Origin: Anderseniella sp. Alg231-50
GTDB taxonomy: Bacteria; Pseudomonadota; Alphaproteobacteria; Rhizobiales; Aestuariivirgaceae
Direction of reading: 5' to 3'
Assembly: GCF_900149695.1 (NCBI RefSeq)
Contig: NZ_LT703003.1
Coordinates: forward strand, 2,237,200 to 2,301,199
Length of the DNA: 64,000 nucleotides
Positions within the stretch are counted from its first letter, which is position 1, and the number at the start of each line of letters is the position of its first letter. This document shows positions 63,422 through 64,000 of this stretch, piece by piece. A program made the translations under genes and the position numbers. The notes below the pieces were generated by a model. That model did no database searches. It was not told the origin of the DNA and worked only from the letters and a program-made list of their open reading frames with translations.

Positions 63422-64000
63422 TTATCCATGCATGGTCAGGCCACCTGAAACACTGATTGTCTGTCCGGTGATGTAATCGGCATCTTCACTGGCCAGAAAC
63501 ACCACAATGCCGGGATAGTCCGCCGGCTGGCCGAGACGGCGCATGGGGATGGCTCGGGTCAGGCCGTCGATCAGCTTCCTGCCCTGCTCCGCATCGCCGG
63601 CGAAGCTGGCAAACAACGGTGTATCGGTCGGGCCGGGACAAACCGTATTGATCTGAATGTTCTTGCGGGCCAGTTCACGCGCCAGGGTTTTCGAGAACGC
63701 GATAATGCCGCCCTTGCAGGCCGAATAAACCGCTTCGCCGGATGAGCCGACACGGCCCGCATCAGACGCGATATTGATCACCTTGCCGGTTTCGCGCTGC
63801 ACCATCCGCGATACCACCGTGTGGTGCAGGTTGAGCGGCCCGTACAGATTGATATCGATGATCTTGCGCCACAAGGCGGTATCAGTGGCAAGGAAGGGCC
63901 TGGCTTCATCCCAACCCGCATTATTGACCAGTATGTCGACTGAGCCGAGCTCCCTTTCGGTCGCCGCAACAGCTGCTTCCACTGCATCATAATCTGAAAT
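63422..64000 (-). CDS. short-chain dehydrogenase/reductase (BadH-like), C-terminal part
   Basis: The N-terminus lies beyond the right edge: the frame stays open to 64000 (codons read ISDYDAVEAAV), so about 193 residues are visible. SDR motifs are DILVNNAGWD (NNAG), the Ser of INIASDAGRVGSSGEA, the catalytic Tyr and Lys in VYSACKGG and the VCPGPTDTPLF loop. The sequence is close to 2-hydroxycyclohexanecarboxyl-CoA dehydrogenase (BadH) and related 3-hydroxyacyl SDRs. The ending SVSGGLTMHG is typical. It is separated from recN by 63 bp. The substrate is not known. Confidence 0.87.
   Translation of the reverse strand: MSDYDAVEAAVAATERELGSVDILVNNAGWDEARPFLATDTALWRKIIDINLYGPLNLHHTVVSRMVQRETGKVINIASDAGRVGSSGEAVYSACKGGIIAFSKTLARELARKNIQINTVCPGPTDTPLFASFAGDAEQGRKLIDGLTRAIPMRRLGQPADYPGIVVFLASEDADYITGQTISVSGGLTMHG

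Overview
The window is GC-rich, gene-dense chromosomal DNA from an alphaproteobacterium, most likely of the Hyphomicrobiales (rhizobial) type. The strongest markers are a circularly permuted two-piece tmRNA gene whose tag reads ANDNYAEARLAA, an alphaproteobacterial SspB adaptor, DUF1127, DUF4169 and ribbon-helix-helix small proteins, BluB, and a recN-ligA pair. I see no rRNA, tRNA, CRISPR array, transposase, integrase or phage gene. The placement is inferred from gene content, not from a database search.

Layout. 1-3104: start of a class III alcohol dehydrogenase (minus), an orphan peptide-type ABC binding protein closed by a terminator, BluB and a small membrane protein. 3163-7032 (minus): a tightly overlapping operon thyA, GNAT acetyltransferase, folA, FAD amine-oxidase-like protein, ttcA. 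7147-10943: DUF2853, the permuted ssrA, a cupredoxin-like exported protein, sspB overlapping mepA, and a Cys/Arg-rich exported protein. 11097-19417: PHP phosphoesterase, fumC with three small genes, a membrane adenylate cyclase, a CLC chloride protein, a thioesterase and a D-lactate dehydrogenase. 19475-23188: a large AsmA-family protein.

23200-29680 is a catabolic locus: a LysR regulator divergent from a luciferase-like flavin monooxygenase, a 4-oxalocrotonate-type tautomerase, an alpha/beta hydrolase and a complete polar amino-acid-type ABC importer. 29768-31546 is a compact module of membrane protein, winged-helix regulator and cis-prenyltransferase. It carries two reverse-complementary copies of a 17-bp operator, one of which contains the prenyltransferase start codon. 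31536-36733 holds a dimethylglycine-dehydrogenase-like enzyme, a divergent non-pyrrolysine MttB-family methyltransferase and a LysR regulator. 36810-44245 has a PcrA/UvrD helicase, a SAM-fold protein, two exported proteins, an FAD monooxygenase, a cytochrome c, prmA and a DUF1127 protein. 44445-48285 has aminopeptidase P facing two tandem AzlCD branched-chain amino-acid exporter pairs.

48286-58798 is a second methylated-amine and polyamine region: a TMADH-like flavoprotein facing a related DgcA/StcD-like flavoprotein, a four-gene PotFGHI-like importer, and a facing Rieske oxygenase of the quaternary-amine demethylase type. The importer and the Rieske gene each carry a TetR-type operator of the same pattern upstream, which suggests co-regulation. 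The window ends with DUF1203, the recN-ligA pair and a truncated short-chain dehydrogenase.

Themes. Enzymes that remove N-methyl groups from small amines recur (DMGDH-like, MttB-like, TMADH-like, DgcA-like, Rieske), together with three ABC uptake systems or binding proteins. Intergenic DNA at 40.0-40.8 kb and 48.4-48.7 kb contains a dispersed structured repeat family, including a roughly 300-bp segment bounded by imperfect inverted repeats.
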